Below, piece by piece: positions 31,377 to 43,600 of a DNA stretch of 64,000 nt. The DNA comes from Chrysoperla carnea. Taxonomy: Eukaryota; Arthropoda; Insecta; Neuroptera; Chrysopidae. Under the pieces are notes generated by a model, which saw only the letters and a list, made by a program, of their open reading frames with translations, was not told the DNA's origin and made no database searches. The translations under genes were made by a program, and so were the position numbers. Numbering within the stretch: the first letter of the stretch is position 1; each line of letters begins with the position of its first letter. The DNA is taken from the NCBI RefSeq assembly GCF_905475395.1, contig NC_058342.1, positions 31,082,140-31,146,139 on the forward strand, given 5' to 3'.

Positions 31377-34180
31377 CTATAAAAAATGTGAAGAAAATTA
31401 TTCGATGTAATAATATTAATAAATAATCCACTCGTCTTATTCAAAAAAGGGATCAACTTCGGAATATAACGAAATAAGTGGAAATTTTGGTCAGGGCGTC
31501 ATATATTTTGTAAACATCGGCTTTGTAGGAATGCACTATATCCATCATGGGCGAGTTCATAGAATACTAATAAATAGTTACTTACAAATGTTGAATGATT
31601 ATAACAGCAATACCATTTGATAATTTATCGGAAAAACTCATCAAACCGTAAACAAATGCACCACGATCCGTATCCGTTCCGATAAAATCAGCTGTTAAAC
31701 CTAAACTGGTCACTAATAGCATCGAACCAGAGGCCCCAAGTAAAACTGCCACTCCATATATTTCATAGTGAAGATAATTTGGTCCGTCACGAAAACGCAT
31801 CCAGAAACATGCAATTACACCCCACACAACACCAGCGAAAAACGCCATCTATGAACATTTAAATTTTTAGGTTATAATTTGAGAGTTTAAAATCTGCCAG
31901 ACCAAAAAATAACATCCTTTTCTCGTAGAGTTTGTAGAATGTCAAACTTCACTTATACAGGGTGGATCATTAACTAAAAAACAAGCTATTAGCCACAATA
32001 CATTAAAATGGTTCACTCTGTGTGATTTTCAAAGTTTTCCAGTTCACTCGGAACTCTAAAAGAGTAATTTGGAGCACCTAGAGACATGTCGTTCATGCTT
32101 AAGCATTCGTGGCTATTACAAAAATGAAAGTTTTAGTTTTTTGGCCATGTCTGTTATGGCAGCTTGAAAAATCGAGAATGCGATTACAAGAGAAAAATGT
32201 TAGTAATTTTTACCTTTCGGCCCGATTCCTTGTTCAATGAATGTACGACAAATGATGTTGCAAAACTACTGAGGTAGACACAAAGTGGAATCACTGCTAA
32301 TAATTGAGCGCTTAGTTTGAGCGTTTCATGTAAGTATAATGGTAACAACACTTGACTCAGGTTCACGAATAATCGAGTCGACATGTAAACACATGCCACC
32401 TGAAATTATTGAAAAATTTTAACAATTAACAAATATGTTTTGAAGCAGTCCATAAACGATCAATATTTTTATCTCTTCTTAGTTTTCAATCCCACAATTT
32501 CCGGTATTTATAGAATTTTATTTTCTACCTGATGCAACAAGGATTGTCCGTTTCTTCTAGGACCCCCTGTATGAGATTGATAATATTGATCCAAAACTAA
32601 CAAAAATTTGTGAGCTTGTTAACAAGGTTATAAACAGAGTAAAAAAAATTGAACGTTTAAGGATCTATAGATCTGTGGATGATTTAAAATAAAAATATCT
32701 ACCAAATATAAATTCCCGTCCTGAAATACATTTTTAATTGTACGTCGTGGCGATTGACCTTGTATATTCAATCGGGTTGCATCGTTGTACTCTGCAAGAA
32801 TGTTATCTGGTTCGCGTACACCAATATGAAAGATTGTGGAACATATTGTACCAACAACTAATCCAATCCAAACAACTCGACGAAATTTTGGTGCATCGGC
32901 AGGTGAGACACGTCCATCACCTGTAGTGTCTACACCCAACGACCACCATGTTATAGAGTATACCAAAATATTTGAGAATACCGTAAAACTATATCGTAGC
33001 GCAGTTAAACGTGTTCGCTCATGTTCGTTGGGTGTTAATTCAGGTATCAGTGACAGATGTGATATTTGGACGGCCGCCCATCCAAATTGAAATACGATCA
33101 CAAATGAAGCGTAATAAATAAGTTGAGCCCATGTATCACTTTCTTCACAGCCGACACAACTTCCAAATATAAACGGGAAAGTTGTTAACGTGCAAATTGT
33201 TCCTACGAAAAATCAATCAATGAAGTTCAAGCTCACTTAATATATTAAAATATTTTATTTACACAAAAATTACTAGACGCTTTCAATCCGGAAAGCATAT
33301 TGGTTCAGTCAATAAACCGCTTTTTTCAAAATTTTTGTGCATCTTTTTTGGATTTCTGTTTTTGATAACATTTCGAACCCATCCCTCATAGTTACGAAGT
33401 GTGTACCCTAAAAAAATTTTTTTTCCAAATAGGGAGACTGAACTATATTCAAAAATTTGACCATTATACAAGATTAATTCTCACTTTATAAAGAGTACCA
33501 AACAAAATAATTTTACAAACAAAAAAATTAAAATGCGATCCAAATAAAAATGCCCTTTTATTATTTTATATTGACCTACTACACTGAGACTACTTTCATA
33601 AATTAGGTTCATTTAAAAAGAATTAGAGCGCAAACTCCTTTGAGAAAAAATAGTGTTAAAATATTTGGAGAAGTGAGCCCTACTTTTTAGGGTAGGACTC
33701 CCGTAGTAGTACGCGAACCAATTTCAGTTGAATTGAACTTAATTAAGTCACGAAATCAGAGGCGGATTTAGGCTTAAGGGGAGTCGAATTTAAAAAGTTT
33801 AGTTTATTACACTTGTAACACACATACCTATTAAATGCCATGTTTTTCTACGCCCATATCGACACATCCAAAAATTATCATTCCTATCAGATTGATAACC
33901 CACAAAAGGCGTAGATAATGCATCTGCAATCTATAAAACACAAAACAAAAACGGAATAACAACAGAAGGGCAAAATACAAACAAAAATATTTACCTGTCC
34001 AATAAGAAGAACAATTCCGGATTGCGTAGGATTAAAATCCAAAACTAAATTAAAATAGATAAGTAGATATGTGAACCACATCGAAGCGCAAATATCATTT
34101 AAAACGTGACCAGTTGCGTACGTAAAACGTGTCGTACACGCAACACCGTTCCATATTTCTGGATATGATGTGTCTGCCAT
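31181..34180 (-). CDS. Mfsd12: MFSD12-like major facilitator transporter
   Basis: Twelve-helix MFS membrane protein; vertebrate MFSD12 is needed for cysteine import into lysosomes and melanosomes, so an organellar small-molecule carrier is the likely role. Six coding exons on the minus strand: 34180-33995, 33930-33828, 33202-32703, 32399-32214, 31848-31586 and 31376-31181, totalling 477 residues (human MFSD12 is 480). Family blocks seen in order: YATGHVLNDICASMWFTYLL; TPFVGYQSDR; CRYGRRKTWHLIG; FQFGWAAVQISHLSLIPEL; LTALRYSFTVFSNI; STRLFVNLSQVLLPLYL; LVTSLGLTADFIG; GAFVYGLMSFSDKLSNG. The C-terminal tail is polar. The start is taken at MADTSYPEIW because the upstream in-frame extension has no ATG. 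All junctions are GT-AG and in frame. Confidence 0.93.
31377..31585 (-). other. MFSD12-like intron 5 with a dispersed-repeat fragment
   Basis: Plus-strand bases 31489-31560 (GGTCAGGGCGTCATATATTT onward) recur at 53559-53630 inside the hAT element there. Confidence 0.7.
31586..31848 (-). CDS. Mfsd12: MFSD12-like exon 5
   Basis: Encodes MAFFAGVVWGVIACFWMRFR, the conserved LVTSLGLTADFIG and GAFVYGLMSFSDKLSNG blocks, ending in phase 2 at a leucine codon. The leading ATG is internal to the protein; the upstream exon joins it in phase 0. Confidence 0.92.
32214..32399 (-). CDS. Mfsd12: MFSD12-like exon 4
   Basis: Encodes VACVYMSTRLFVNLSQVLLP through LNKESGRK, phase 0 at both ends. The YMSTRLFVNLSQ block is strongly conserved in MFSD12. 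Confidence 0.92.
32703..33202 (-). CDS. Mfsd12: MFSD12-like exon 3
   Basis: Completes a split glycine codon, then TICTLTTFPFIFGSCVGC, the diagnostic FQFGWAAVQISHLSLIPEL, and the loop to NVFQDGNLYL. Short plus-strand ORFs over this exon are antisense shadows. Confidence 0.93.
33203..33827 (-). other. MFSD12-like intron 2
   Basis: About 625 bases, no exon. A solo hAT-like end (AGAGGCGGATTTAGGC) lies near 33760. Confidence 0.6.
33828..33930 (-). CDS. Mfsd12: MFSD12-like exon 2
   Basis: Encodes IADALSTPFVGYQSDRNDNF, then WMCRYGRRKTWHLI and the first base of a glycine codon. It contains the MFS loop 2-3 motif (GYQSDR...GRRK). It is too short to stand out as an ORF. Confidence 0.92.
33995..34180 (-). 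CDS. Mfsd12: MFSD12-like exon 1
   Basis: 62 codons from MADTSYPEIWNG through ATGHVLNDICASMWF to LLIGQ, donor GTAAAT, phase 0. Confidence 0.9.
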
Positions 34181-34613
34181 TATGATAAAATTAAATAGTC
34201 GACCGATGCAAGCAAGACCTACGAACGACACAAGTAACAGTAACTACGAATAGTTAATTTTGATTTGAATTGAGTTAATTAGTTGCTATTTGATTAGAAA
34301 TAAAATACCCATTATCTGAATTTATTTTCAAAAAATTATTACAAAACAATTAATTTTAAATATTATGATTCAGCAAATGATTAAAACAATATTATTTTAT
34401 TTGAAAGTCTATTATTTATTCTCTACCATACCCCATCCCCACACCCCCTCTCCAATTAGATCTACCCAGGCCATCATTAATTCAATCCCAACCAAATTTT
34501 ATGATAAAAAAAGAGGAATATGTAGCCTTTTTGAAGATTTCATTACGTAATAATCAACCTATTTTTAGAAAAAAATAACTCCTGTAACTTAATGCAAGGA
34601 AAAATTCTCAATA

Positions 34614-35091
34614 GGGTATTATCGTTAGTCAAAAATAAATTATGAAATTTGAAATAAGTTAAAATTTATGTAAAATAAAAGGACATTTCTTCTTTCATTT
34701 TTTAATCGTAATTTTAATACTGTATATCACGTGACCTAAAATGCGGGTAAGGCCTGCTGTGATGTCATAGCGGTATGAGTCATAGATCATCAGCTAGTTC
34801 AGTGTAGACAGCTGGGTATAATGTATACATAGATAATAAGTATTTATATTTATTATAATCAGATGTCTATGAATATATTTGTCAAACTTATTTGTGTTAT
34901 TTCGTATAGTGATACCCATATTACGTCCTCAAATTGGATGCCCGCGTTTTTGACAGTTTAAAAAGGTTCAAAAAAGGTTTAATTTAAGTTATTGGTAAGA
35001 AAGCGTGTATTTTTCCGAAATAAATTTTTGATGACTTTTTATTAGCAAAATCAACATTTTGAAGTACTTTTTCAAAAATAGTGGAATACCC
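34614..35091 (+). mobile_element. MITE family 'GGGTATT', full-length copy 1 (478 bp)
   Basis: Starts GGGTATTATCGTTAG and ends GTGGAATACCC; each end abuts TA, consistent with a TA target duplication. It contains TATCACGTGACCT and GGATGCCCGCGTTTTTGACA. No coding capacity. It lies in the spacer between the divergent MFSD12-like and Nup98-96 genes. Confidence 0.85.
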
Positions 35092-35734
35092 TATTAATAA
35101 CTACATCGTCATAGTCGTATAAGTTTTACAAAAAAAAGACACCAAATTTAATTGTCTACAATAAAAGTCATTACCATTTTTGGTCTCATGTACACGGTTA
35201 TGGAGATATAGCCCAAAACAGTTTTCCTTAAAATGAAGGCACTTCCCTCGCCTCTTTTTGTATGGATTTCGTGCTTTTACATTCAGTACATGATACTAAA
35301 CCTATTTAAATAAAAAATAACTCCTGTAATTTAATACAGAAAAAAATTCATTGTAGTCTGAAGTTTTTTATTAAATCCGCCACTGACCACTGACATTGAA
35401 TAATAAATGTGTGAATGTGATTAGCTAATCAATAAAATAATAATATTCATAATATTATAATTATTTATAATGAACACTCAACTAAACTAACATGAACGCT
35501 ATTATTGAACAGATGTACACTTGAAAATGATTCATTTGAATAAAATATTTTGAATATTCATTAAAATTACAAATAATTGTATTTTTTATAAAATATTTAT
35601 TTTATTTAAACAAAACAAAATTATTATTAAATATTATTTAATATTATATTTTAGTTTATTTTCATTTATTTAATTGTAGGGAAAACCAACTGCAACGACC
35701 TCGAGCTTTAATTGTAGACAACGGACCTATAATA

Positions 35735-35885
35735 GGGTATTATACTGTTTTTGTGAAAGTACTTTAAAATGTTGATTTTGCTAATAAAAAGCCATCAAAA
35801 ATTTATTTCGGAAAAATACACACGCTTTCTTGCCAAAAACTTAAATAAAATTTTAAACCTTTTTTAAACTGTCAAATCGCGGGAT
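35735..35885 (-). mobile_element. MITE family 'GGGTATT', inverted 3'-end fragment
   Basis: Reverse complement of the right end of the 34614 copy: GGGTATTATACTG, then GTACTTTAAAATGTTGATTT, then CACACGCTTTCTTGCC. The left half is missing. Confidence 0.75.
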
Positions 35886-36281
35886 TTCGAAACTTGACCA
35901 AAATATCTGTCACACCAGTAAAAAGGTTTTTTTAATATTCAAAGTGACTTAGGGAGTTGTTGGGCCCTCTCAATCGTAAAATACCTTTATAGTTATTTCT
36001 TAAGGACGTAATAAGGAATCATTTTTTAACGGAATTAGTGGACGGACACAAAATTTTTTTAAAATAATTTTCAATCAATAACTAGTCGAAACTTCAGTTA
36101 CATGATGTCAGACGTACCAATTTCTTGGTATACATATCCTTTTTCAGGGTCCAAATATCCCCAAAGCTGGATATTTGAAAAAAAAAGATGGTACATTCAC
36201 ACAAAAACAGTCATAGGATACCAGTTTTTAGCGACATCCAGATTTATTGGGCTATCTGACATCACTGCAATAATTACGTTT

Positions 36282-36560
36282 GTGTCTGCTAATTAATAAA
36301 TATGGAGTATTCCCTAAAATTATAGCAATCGGAAAAAACAATTATACAGAATATAAAAAATCAGGTTCATTTGGCGGATTGAACTAGTAGTTTTAGAGAA
36401 AAATGATATCTCGGATCGATTTTCGACGTTATCTCGATAACTACTCGCGCAAATGTTAAATACACCCGATTTTTTAATTTTTTGAATCAAAATTACCTTC
36501 TAGCATGAGTTTTATCTAATTCGGAAAAGAAAAATTTGAGATAAACATGGCATATATTTT
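36282..36560 (+). repeat. Satellite-related dispersed repeat, copy 1
   Basis: ATATGGAGTATTCCCTAAAA, GGTTCATTTGGCGGATTGAA and GATATCTCGGATCGATTTTC are shared with 38227-38420. Its phrasing resembles the 306-bp monomers of the Shal-intron array but is clearly diverged. Confidence 0.7.
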
Positions 36561-37316
36561 TATTTTTTTGAACTCACCTTATAAAAAATGATTGTTGGAT
36601 TAAATTGTTGAATTTAAATTTTCATTACATTACGTTATTTTGAATGGATTTGAATATACGTTGAAGATTTCCTTTGAATTAAATTTTGTTGTGATTGTGC
36701 AGTATCTGAAACAATGAAATTCAAAAAAAGAAAATGATTTGAATATTTTGAATTTTTTGCTTACCTACCTTATGTTTTGATTTTCTAACCTCAATATTTG
36801 ATATAAATAATTCAGATTCAGATGGTTGAATAGTTTCAACAAATAAAATCGTTTATAAAACATTTAAACTAGTTTTTATGATAAAATTTTATCAGATTTG
36901 TCGTTTTAAAATTTGCTCTATTTATGTTTTTGTTTGAAAGCACATGACTAAAATCAGTCGTCATATTTGATATTTTATGTCATTTCATTGACGTTAGAGT
37001 TACATAGAATGATTGTCAAACGATTGTAAGCGTGCCAACATCTGAGGTAATTGCTTAGGTCAAATCCATTGTAGCTTCGTAAGAAAAAATGTAAAGTGAC
37101 ACGTAATAAGTATTTTTTTAAATCAAAAAGCGAAAAAGTTCAGTGAAATCACAATATTTTATGCAAAAAATTTTGTGATATGAAAATTTAACATTCAATG
37201 TATGTTTTTTTTTATAAATGTCGCTATATTAAATGTACATTTTTTTGATAAATGTTCCTCCATTCCTTTGATGAATGTATTTTTTTAATAAATATCCTTA
37301 GCTGACGTAAACAATA

Positions 37317-37812
37317 GGGTATTATCGTTAGTCAAAAATAAATCATGAAATTTGAAAAAAGTTAAAATTTATGTAAAAATATACTTAAATATTCTGATTT
37401 CGAGTCATAAAAACACATTTTTCTTTTAAAATATTAAAATTAAAAATCGTAATTTTTCAACTATGTATATATCACGTGAACTAAAACGCGGGCAAGCCTT
37501 GCTGTGATGTCATGTCAGTATGAGCCATAGACCATCAGTTAGTTCAGTGTAGACAGTTGGGTATAATATATCCATAGATAATAAGTATTATATTTATTAT
37601 AACCAGATGTCTATGAATATATCTGTCAAAATTATTTGTGTTATTTCGTCATCAAATTGGATGCCCGCGTTTTTGACAGTTCAAAAAAGGTTTAAAATTT
37701 CATTTAAGTTTTTGGCAAGAAAGCGTGTGTATTTTTCCGAAAAAATTTTTGGTAACTTTTTACTAGCAAAATCAACATTTTGAAGTACTTTTTCAAAAAT
37801 AGTAGAATACCC
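37317..37812 (+). mobile_element. MITE family 'GGGTATT', full-length copy 2 (496 bp)
   Basis: Same termini and TA flanks as the 34614 copy, with collinear internal sequence (TATCACGTGAACT, GTTAGTTCAGTGTAGACAG, GGATGCCCGCGTTTTTGACA). Confidence 0.85.
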
Positions 37813-38226
37813 TATTACCTCATGTGTTGGCACGTTTCTCACTGTACGAAAGATAGGCGATGCTTAGTCTATGTATAACTCTAAAGTCAATGTGTCATTC
37901 ATATGAAGTATGTTCTTTTTGTACCATAGTGATCCATTATTTATACTGAGTGCAAATACAGAATGCCCGTGACTCGATGAACATACATTAAAATTAGTCG
38001 AAAGTGCTTTATATACTTTCGCCTTTACTTTCGTCCGAAACGCAATAGTTAAAGAGTTATTTATTATGGGCACTATTGAATTTAAGCAATAGAGTAAAAA
38101 CATTATTACTACACTATTTACACTTGTCTTCTACCCTCATATAAAAAGAACAATTTTCATTTGCGTCATATAGCATAGAGATACTAGAGATAGATAAGCC
38201 AAAATACTCCCAATTAATAATTACGT

Positions 38227-38740
38227 TTGTAATTACTAATTAAATAATATGGAGTGTTCCCTAAAATTATAGGAATCGAAGAAAAAAATTATACAGAATA
38301 TCAAAAATCGGGTTCATTTGGCGGATTGAACTAGTAGTTTTAGAGAAAAACGATATCTCGGATCGATTTTCAACGTTATATCTCGAAAACTACTCGCCCT
38401 AATGTGAAATACACCCGATTTTTTCGAATTGAACAAATCGAAAAAGAACAATTTGTCTCGATTTTTTGCAATTTTTAAAGGGGTACCCTTCGAAAAAATC
38501 GAAAAAATCCAAAATTTTTTTTTTTCGAAATTTGATTAAGCTCATGTTACAAGGTAATTCTGACCCAAAAAATTCAAAAATCGGATACATTTTACGATTG
38601 GTTGTGTATTTTCGAATATATAGTCTGGTAAGATAAGGATCTGTATCTTAGAAACTATTTACGCAATCGTAAAGCATATCCGATTTTTGAATTTTTTGGG
38701 TTAAAATTACCTTATACAGAGTGATATTTTGAATCGATTT
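38227..38740 (+). repeat. Satellite-related dispersed repeat, copy 2
   Basis: The first ~190 bases match 36282-36475. The following part (AAAGGGGTACCCTTCGAAAA, CCAAAAAATTCAAAAATCGG) is a diverged version of the 306-bp monomer found at 12095-13990. So monomer-like sequence also exists outside the TTAA element. Confidence 0.75.
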
Positions 38741-39524
38741 TAGGCTTGGTCTCATAAATGTTTAGTAGAATCATCCGTCAAATAATAGATATTCTAGTTT
38801 TTAAGTCCAATAATTTATGTAACTTCTATCTTATAGTATCTCTATGACTCATAAATTCATGGGAATTTTGATTGTATAACCCATGTATAATCAAAGATTC
38901 ATGATTCAATGTTTATTTAGAAACAGTTTTTTTTTGCCGCCCCCAAATTTAGCCGAATTAGCCCTTACGTAAATACACTTTTTATTTAAAAGTATTGAAT
39001 GTCCTATGAATTCGTATCTTCATGTATGGATATTTTTGATAATAATTAATTGTGTTATCTCAGTAATGAATTTTTATAGTAATTAATACTTTTATTATTT
39101 ACTATTTTCTTATCGTACAACTAGATAGTATTTATTCATTCATTGTGTTGTATCACTTTCAATAAAAAAATTGTAAACCCTTCCGATACAATGAGACCCC
39201 ACTAACATAGTTTGCTGATTTTCATTTTTTTTTTTTCAAATATGGCGTCTGGTGGTCGCCATATTGACTTTTTATTACTACCATATCTGCAGTGGCCCTC
39301 GCAAGATTAAAACAAATCTATTGAATACATATTTTTCATAAGTAGAACTTAAGGTGCACTGGCAGAGGGGGAGGTCAGGGCTAGTGCTCTAGGCAAGGTC
39401 CTTGGGAGTCAATTTGACGCCACACAAAGAACATGACCCATATTTTTACTTTGATAGGTAATCAGAGTCGAGTAAATTGAAGTCTATGGTAAGAATTATG
39501 ACGATTAATATTTATACTCTGTAT
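38741..39524. other. Gene-free spacer
   Basis: No ORF, array or element boundary recognised. Confidence 0.5.
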
Positions 39525-39840
39525 ATATGAAATATATATCAAGGTATACTTATTGAACTCCCAAGTTTGTTACACTAAGAAATATTGATGACACCGTCAG
39601 CACAATAATTCAAAAACAAAAAACGATATCAAACTGAAATTTTTATAGCATGCTCAGGGCGTAAAAAGTGAATTTGAGTTCGTAAATGAGCAATACATAG
39701 CTCAATTGGGTCTTGGGTCCATCTTACCCACCTTAAAAACCATAAGCGATGAAACAAAAGTTTAAATGTAAAAAAATTTCCCTACAAAAAAATAAACAAC
39801 TGTTGTTTGAAACATTTTGTAATGATGTGACATCATGTAG
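39525..39840 (-). repeat. Dispersed repeat family R, copy 1
   Basis: Reverse orientation of the 60 kb repeats: AACTCCCAAGTTTGTTACAC, then GAGTTCGTAAATGAGCAA and AATTGGGTCTTGGGTCCAT. Non-coding. Confidence 0.75.
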
Positions 39841-39959
39841 GCAAAAATATTATTCATTAATTACTAATTTATTGATTGCTTTCATCGTAATTGTAGGTTA
39901 TATTCAACTTTATTTATACATATAATAATTACATACACGACTGTTTTGTTTTTATCAAT

Positions 39960-40142
39960 ATTACGTCATCAAAATGGCTGATAGAGTTTTTGCGAGAGTA
40001 AAAACAGTTTAAATAAATTAATTTAAATTTAATTTTATGGCAAGAAAGCGTGTTTATTTTTCCGAAATATATTTTTTTATAGCTTTTTATTAGGAAAGTC
40101 AACACTTTGAAATACTTTTTTCAAATATAGTAGAATCTATTA
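39960..40142 (+). mobile_element. MITE family 'GGGTATT', diverged 3' fragment
   Basis: GGCAAGAAAGCGTGT, TTTTTCCGAAATA and AAATATAGTAGAATCTATTA follow the order of the right end of the 34614 copy with many differences. Confidence 0.6.
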
Positions 40143-40588
40143 TACAGTGAAATTAGATGTTGATTCCATGTTCATCTCTGAATTCAATAGATTGCACAAT
40201 AGTATGAAATATTTTATAAGTCTCTGGAATGTGGTGTTGTGTGTTGATTCTATAAATCTACTTCTGCACACACCAAGAACACCAAGGCGGTAAATAATAT
40301 ATATACACAACACTAACACACGAACGAATGCGTTCGCAGTGTTAAACTGTTAAATTACATTAAAATTTAAGTGTTTATTTTCAAGCAAAAACTTTCGACA
40401 TAAAAATGAAAAATTAAATTTAAAATATACATATTTAATAAACTGAAAAATAGAAAAAATTTGATGTTAATGGAATCGAAATCGAATGTGGTCTTATAAC
40501 CGTAAAACTCACCGCTTACTGTCAAAACATAACCATCAAATTCAAATAATTCATAAAGACGCAAATTATAATCGAACAAAATAACAAA
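40143..40588 (+). promoter_or_regulatory. Nup98-96 upstream region
   Basis: AT-rich with an ATATATATAC tract near 40298 and CGAACGAATGCGTTCG, a short palindrome, at about 40321. The promoter assignment rests only on position upstream of the Nup98-96 ATG. Confidence 0.3.
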
Positions 40589-40634
40589 ATGTTCAAACCA
40601 ACGTTTACTCAACCTGCCCCAAATACATCGTTTG
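40589..40634 (+). CDS. Nup98-96: Nup98-96 exon 1
   Basis: 46 bases encoding MFKPTFTQPAPNTSF and the first base of glycine; donor GTAAGT at 40635. Very short, recognised by the Nup98-like start and fit to exon 2 (F-G-FAGAS). Confidence 0.85.
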
Positions 40635-43600
40635 GTAAGTTATAACTAATTTTAATAAATTTCCTAGAATTTTTAAAACAATATTTGGGTACCCAATATT
40701 TGTTGCACAAAGTTCAGCGGGTTTTTTTTTTTTTGAATTTTCCGTTTTTAATTTATTTTTCAACTTGTTGATACCACATAAAAAATCGTCTCGTTTAGTA
40801 AGTGTGCTTAGGATTAGAAACCGTAACCACAGGGACCGATGTTTATAACAATTTGAGTTTAAGTCTACAATATGACAATGCAGTATGCAATTTTTTGTGC
40901 AATTTTTTGAACTATTTTCGGTTTTTATTTTTGGAAATTAAAAAAAAGCAATTATAATAATCAAGAAATGGATGAAAACGGTGGGTTTAAACTTCATACA
41001 ACAAAGTTAAAAGCTATACAAAAATCACGAATACCAAAACTAACTCATCCGTCAGTCTTAGAACAAACAATATGTGAACACTCAGAAGGCCTAAGTATTT
41101 TCTTATTTTCTCCTGTCAATATTATGATTTCTTGAGCTCCAAACTTCGTTTTTGCGCTAGTTTCGACTCATCAAGTTTCGAAGGTAACAAAATATTTTTT
41201 TAAAATGATAATATTTCAAAATAATACAATCAAATGAAATCAGTTCATATCCCTCCTTTAGTTGAATATTATTAAATGAAATTTACTAATATCTACTGAT
41301 TATCATTGGCTGCTGTTTATCGAATGATAGTCAGTGAATTTATCAATTTATCAATTTTTGTCATACCTGTAGCGCCCAAATTAGGGCTCAGATCCATAAT
41401 TGGTAAATAACTTTTTCCTTCGTCTTTATTAGTTTATTCTGTAGGCCCACGATCTGCAGTTAATAACAGAACGCCCTGTATATGAAATATATCAAGGTAT
41501 ACTAAGTTTAATCCCAAGTTTGTAACGCTTAAATTAAAAATATTGGTGCTACCAACAAAATTTTGGTGTAATTGTTCAGAAAATCACCTAATTAGCCCAT
41601 TGTCGGTTGTCCGTATAACTCAACTTGTAAACCGTTAGAGATAGAACAAAAGTTGAAGTATAAAAAATGTTTCTTATACAAAAATTAATAACATTTGTTC
41701 GAAATATTTTTTCGTAAACATCACTGTTTACCCGTAAGGGCGAAAATTAGCTTAGAAATATTATTTAGTATATATACAGGTAATATCATGTATGTGCTTA
41801 TTTATTACTATATCCACTGAGGAAGAGGAAAGATACTCTTATTACTTTGTGTGTAAGAGTGGCTATCTTTCTTTACTTACATGACGTAAAAAAAAACAAA
41901 GAATCAACACTGTCTATATATGGTAATTCAACATTTAACTCAATTATTTATTTTCACTTGTTTTACATTGATTTTAACTTGATATGTCGAAAAATATACC
42001 GAAAATTTTCTATAATTATTCTATTAACGAATTTTTATGCTCAAGGAATAATCATCGTAATTTTGTGACTTAAATTTCTGAAATTTTGAATATTTTTGAA
42101 AATGGCAATAGGGTTTGCTGGAGCATCAACATCGACACCGTTTGGACAATCGAGTTTCGGTAAGATGACAAACACATCGGGATTTGGATCAACTGCGTTT
42201 GGGGCACCTTCTACCCCCATGTTTGGTGGTCAAAATCAAACACAAACTGGCTTATTTGCGTCAACAACACCTGGACAAGCTTTTGGACAACCCGCTCAAC
42301 CTCAATCTGGTTTTGGTAAGCTCAAATTTTTCTCTCGATTTATAGAATTCAAATTAAAAACGATCACGAAAATCGGCATACAATATATTATTTTATATGT
42401 ACAAATCGATCAGAAATTTTACGCCTAAAAACTTTGGACTAACCAATTTTTTCTCTAAAATGTATAGTTTTCGGGTATATTGTCAAAAATTCCGAAATCA
42501 CCGTTTTTTTTCTGGGCATATGATAATTTTTATTGTACAGACGAAGCTAAAAATTGGCATAACTGACATTACTGTACCCAAAACTTCAGAAATTTTGAAA
42601 TGAAATGAATTAATTATTTTAAATTGAAATTGAATTACAGCATTTGGATCGCCAAACTCAACAACCAATTTATTTAACCAACCCCAACAACCATCATCAA
42701 GTGGTCTTTTTGGATCAGCTGCGAACTCAACATTCGGACAAAAAGCGCCATTCTCAACATTTGGATCACCACCGTCGTCAGGTATATTTGGATCAGCCCA
42801 ATCAACTGCGCCACAAGCACAAGCAACCCCATTATTTGGACAAACTGCCACCCAAAATACAGGATTATTTGGAGGCACATCAGCGTTCTCATCGAATCAA
42901 GCGAATCAACAAACTGGTACTGTTATCAAATTTAATCCGGTCACTGGAACGGACACAATGATGAAAAATCGTCAAACACATCAGATCCAAACACGTCATC
43001 ACTGTATTACATTCATGAAAGAATATGAAACTAAATCGTTGGAAGAATTACGATACGAAGATTATTTGGTAAATCGAAAAGGGCCACAACAAAATACTGG
43101 AAGCACTGGTTTATTTGGGCAAATGTCAACGACAACAAACGTAGGAGGTACAGGGTTATTTGGTGCAACTCCATCGGTTTCACAAGGTGGTTTTGGACAA
43201 ACATCTTCAGTGTTTGGATCACCACAAAATACAAATTTATTTGGACAAAAACCAGCATTTGGTGGACCAACAGTTGCATCAACTGCATCACCATTTTCAT
43301 TTAATCCACAACCAACAGCTACAGTTACACCATTTGGTAACACACAAGCGAAACCGTTTGGAGCACCTGCCCAAAATACCGGTTTATTTTCAACGCCATC
43401 CACTCAACCTACGAACACATTTGGTGCAACAAATACCTTTGGAAATTTTGGTGCAGCCACAAGCACAACAAGTTTTGGATTAAATCAGAATAAACCAAGT
43501 ACAGGAACGTTTACATTAAATCCTCCCAATTCAACAGGATTTAATACATTTGGACAGCAACAAACAACATTGTTTGGTGGCAACAAAACTACTCCGAACG

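Larger units (their letters stand above)
40635..42111 (+). other. Nup98-96 intron 1
   Basis: GT-AG, 1.48 kb. It holds the small TGA-containing ORF at 40872-41135 and a reverse-oriented copy of repeat family R at 41474-41760. Confidence 0.8.

Noticed and set aside
34181-34231. N-terminal extension of the MFSD12-like protein
   Set aside because: The extension would start with GTG, not ATG; the first ATG in frame is at 34180 and gives a family-typical length.
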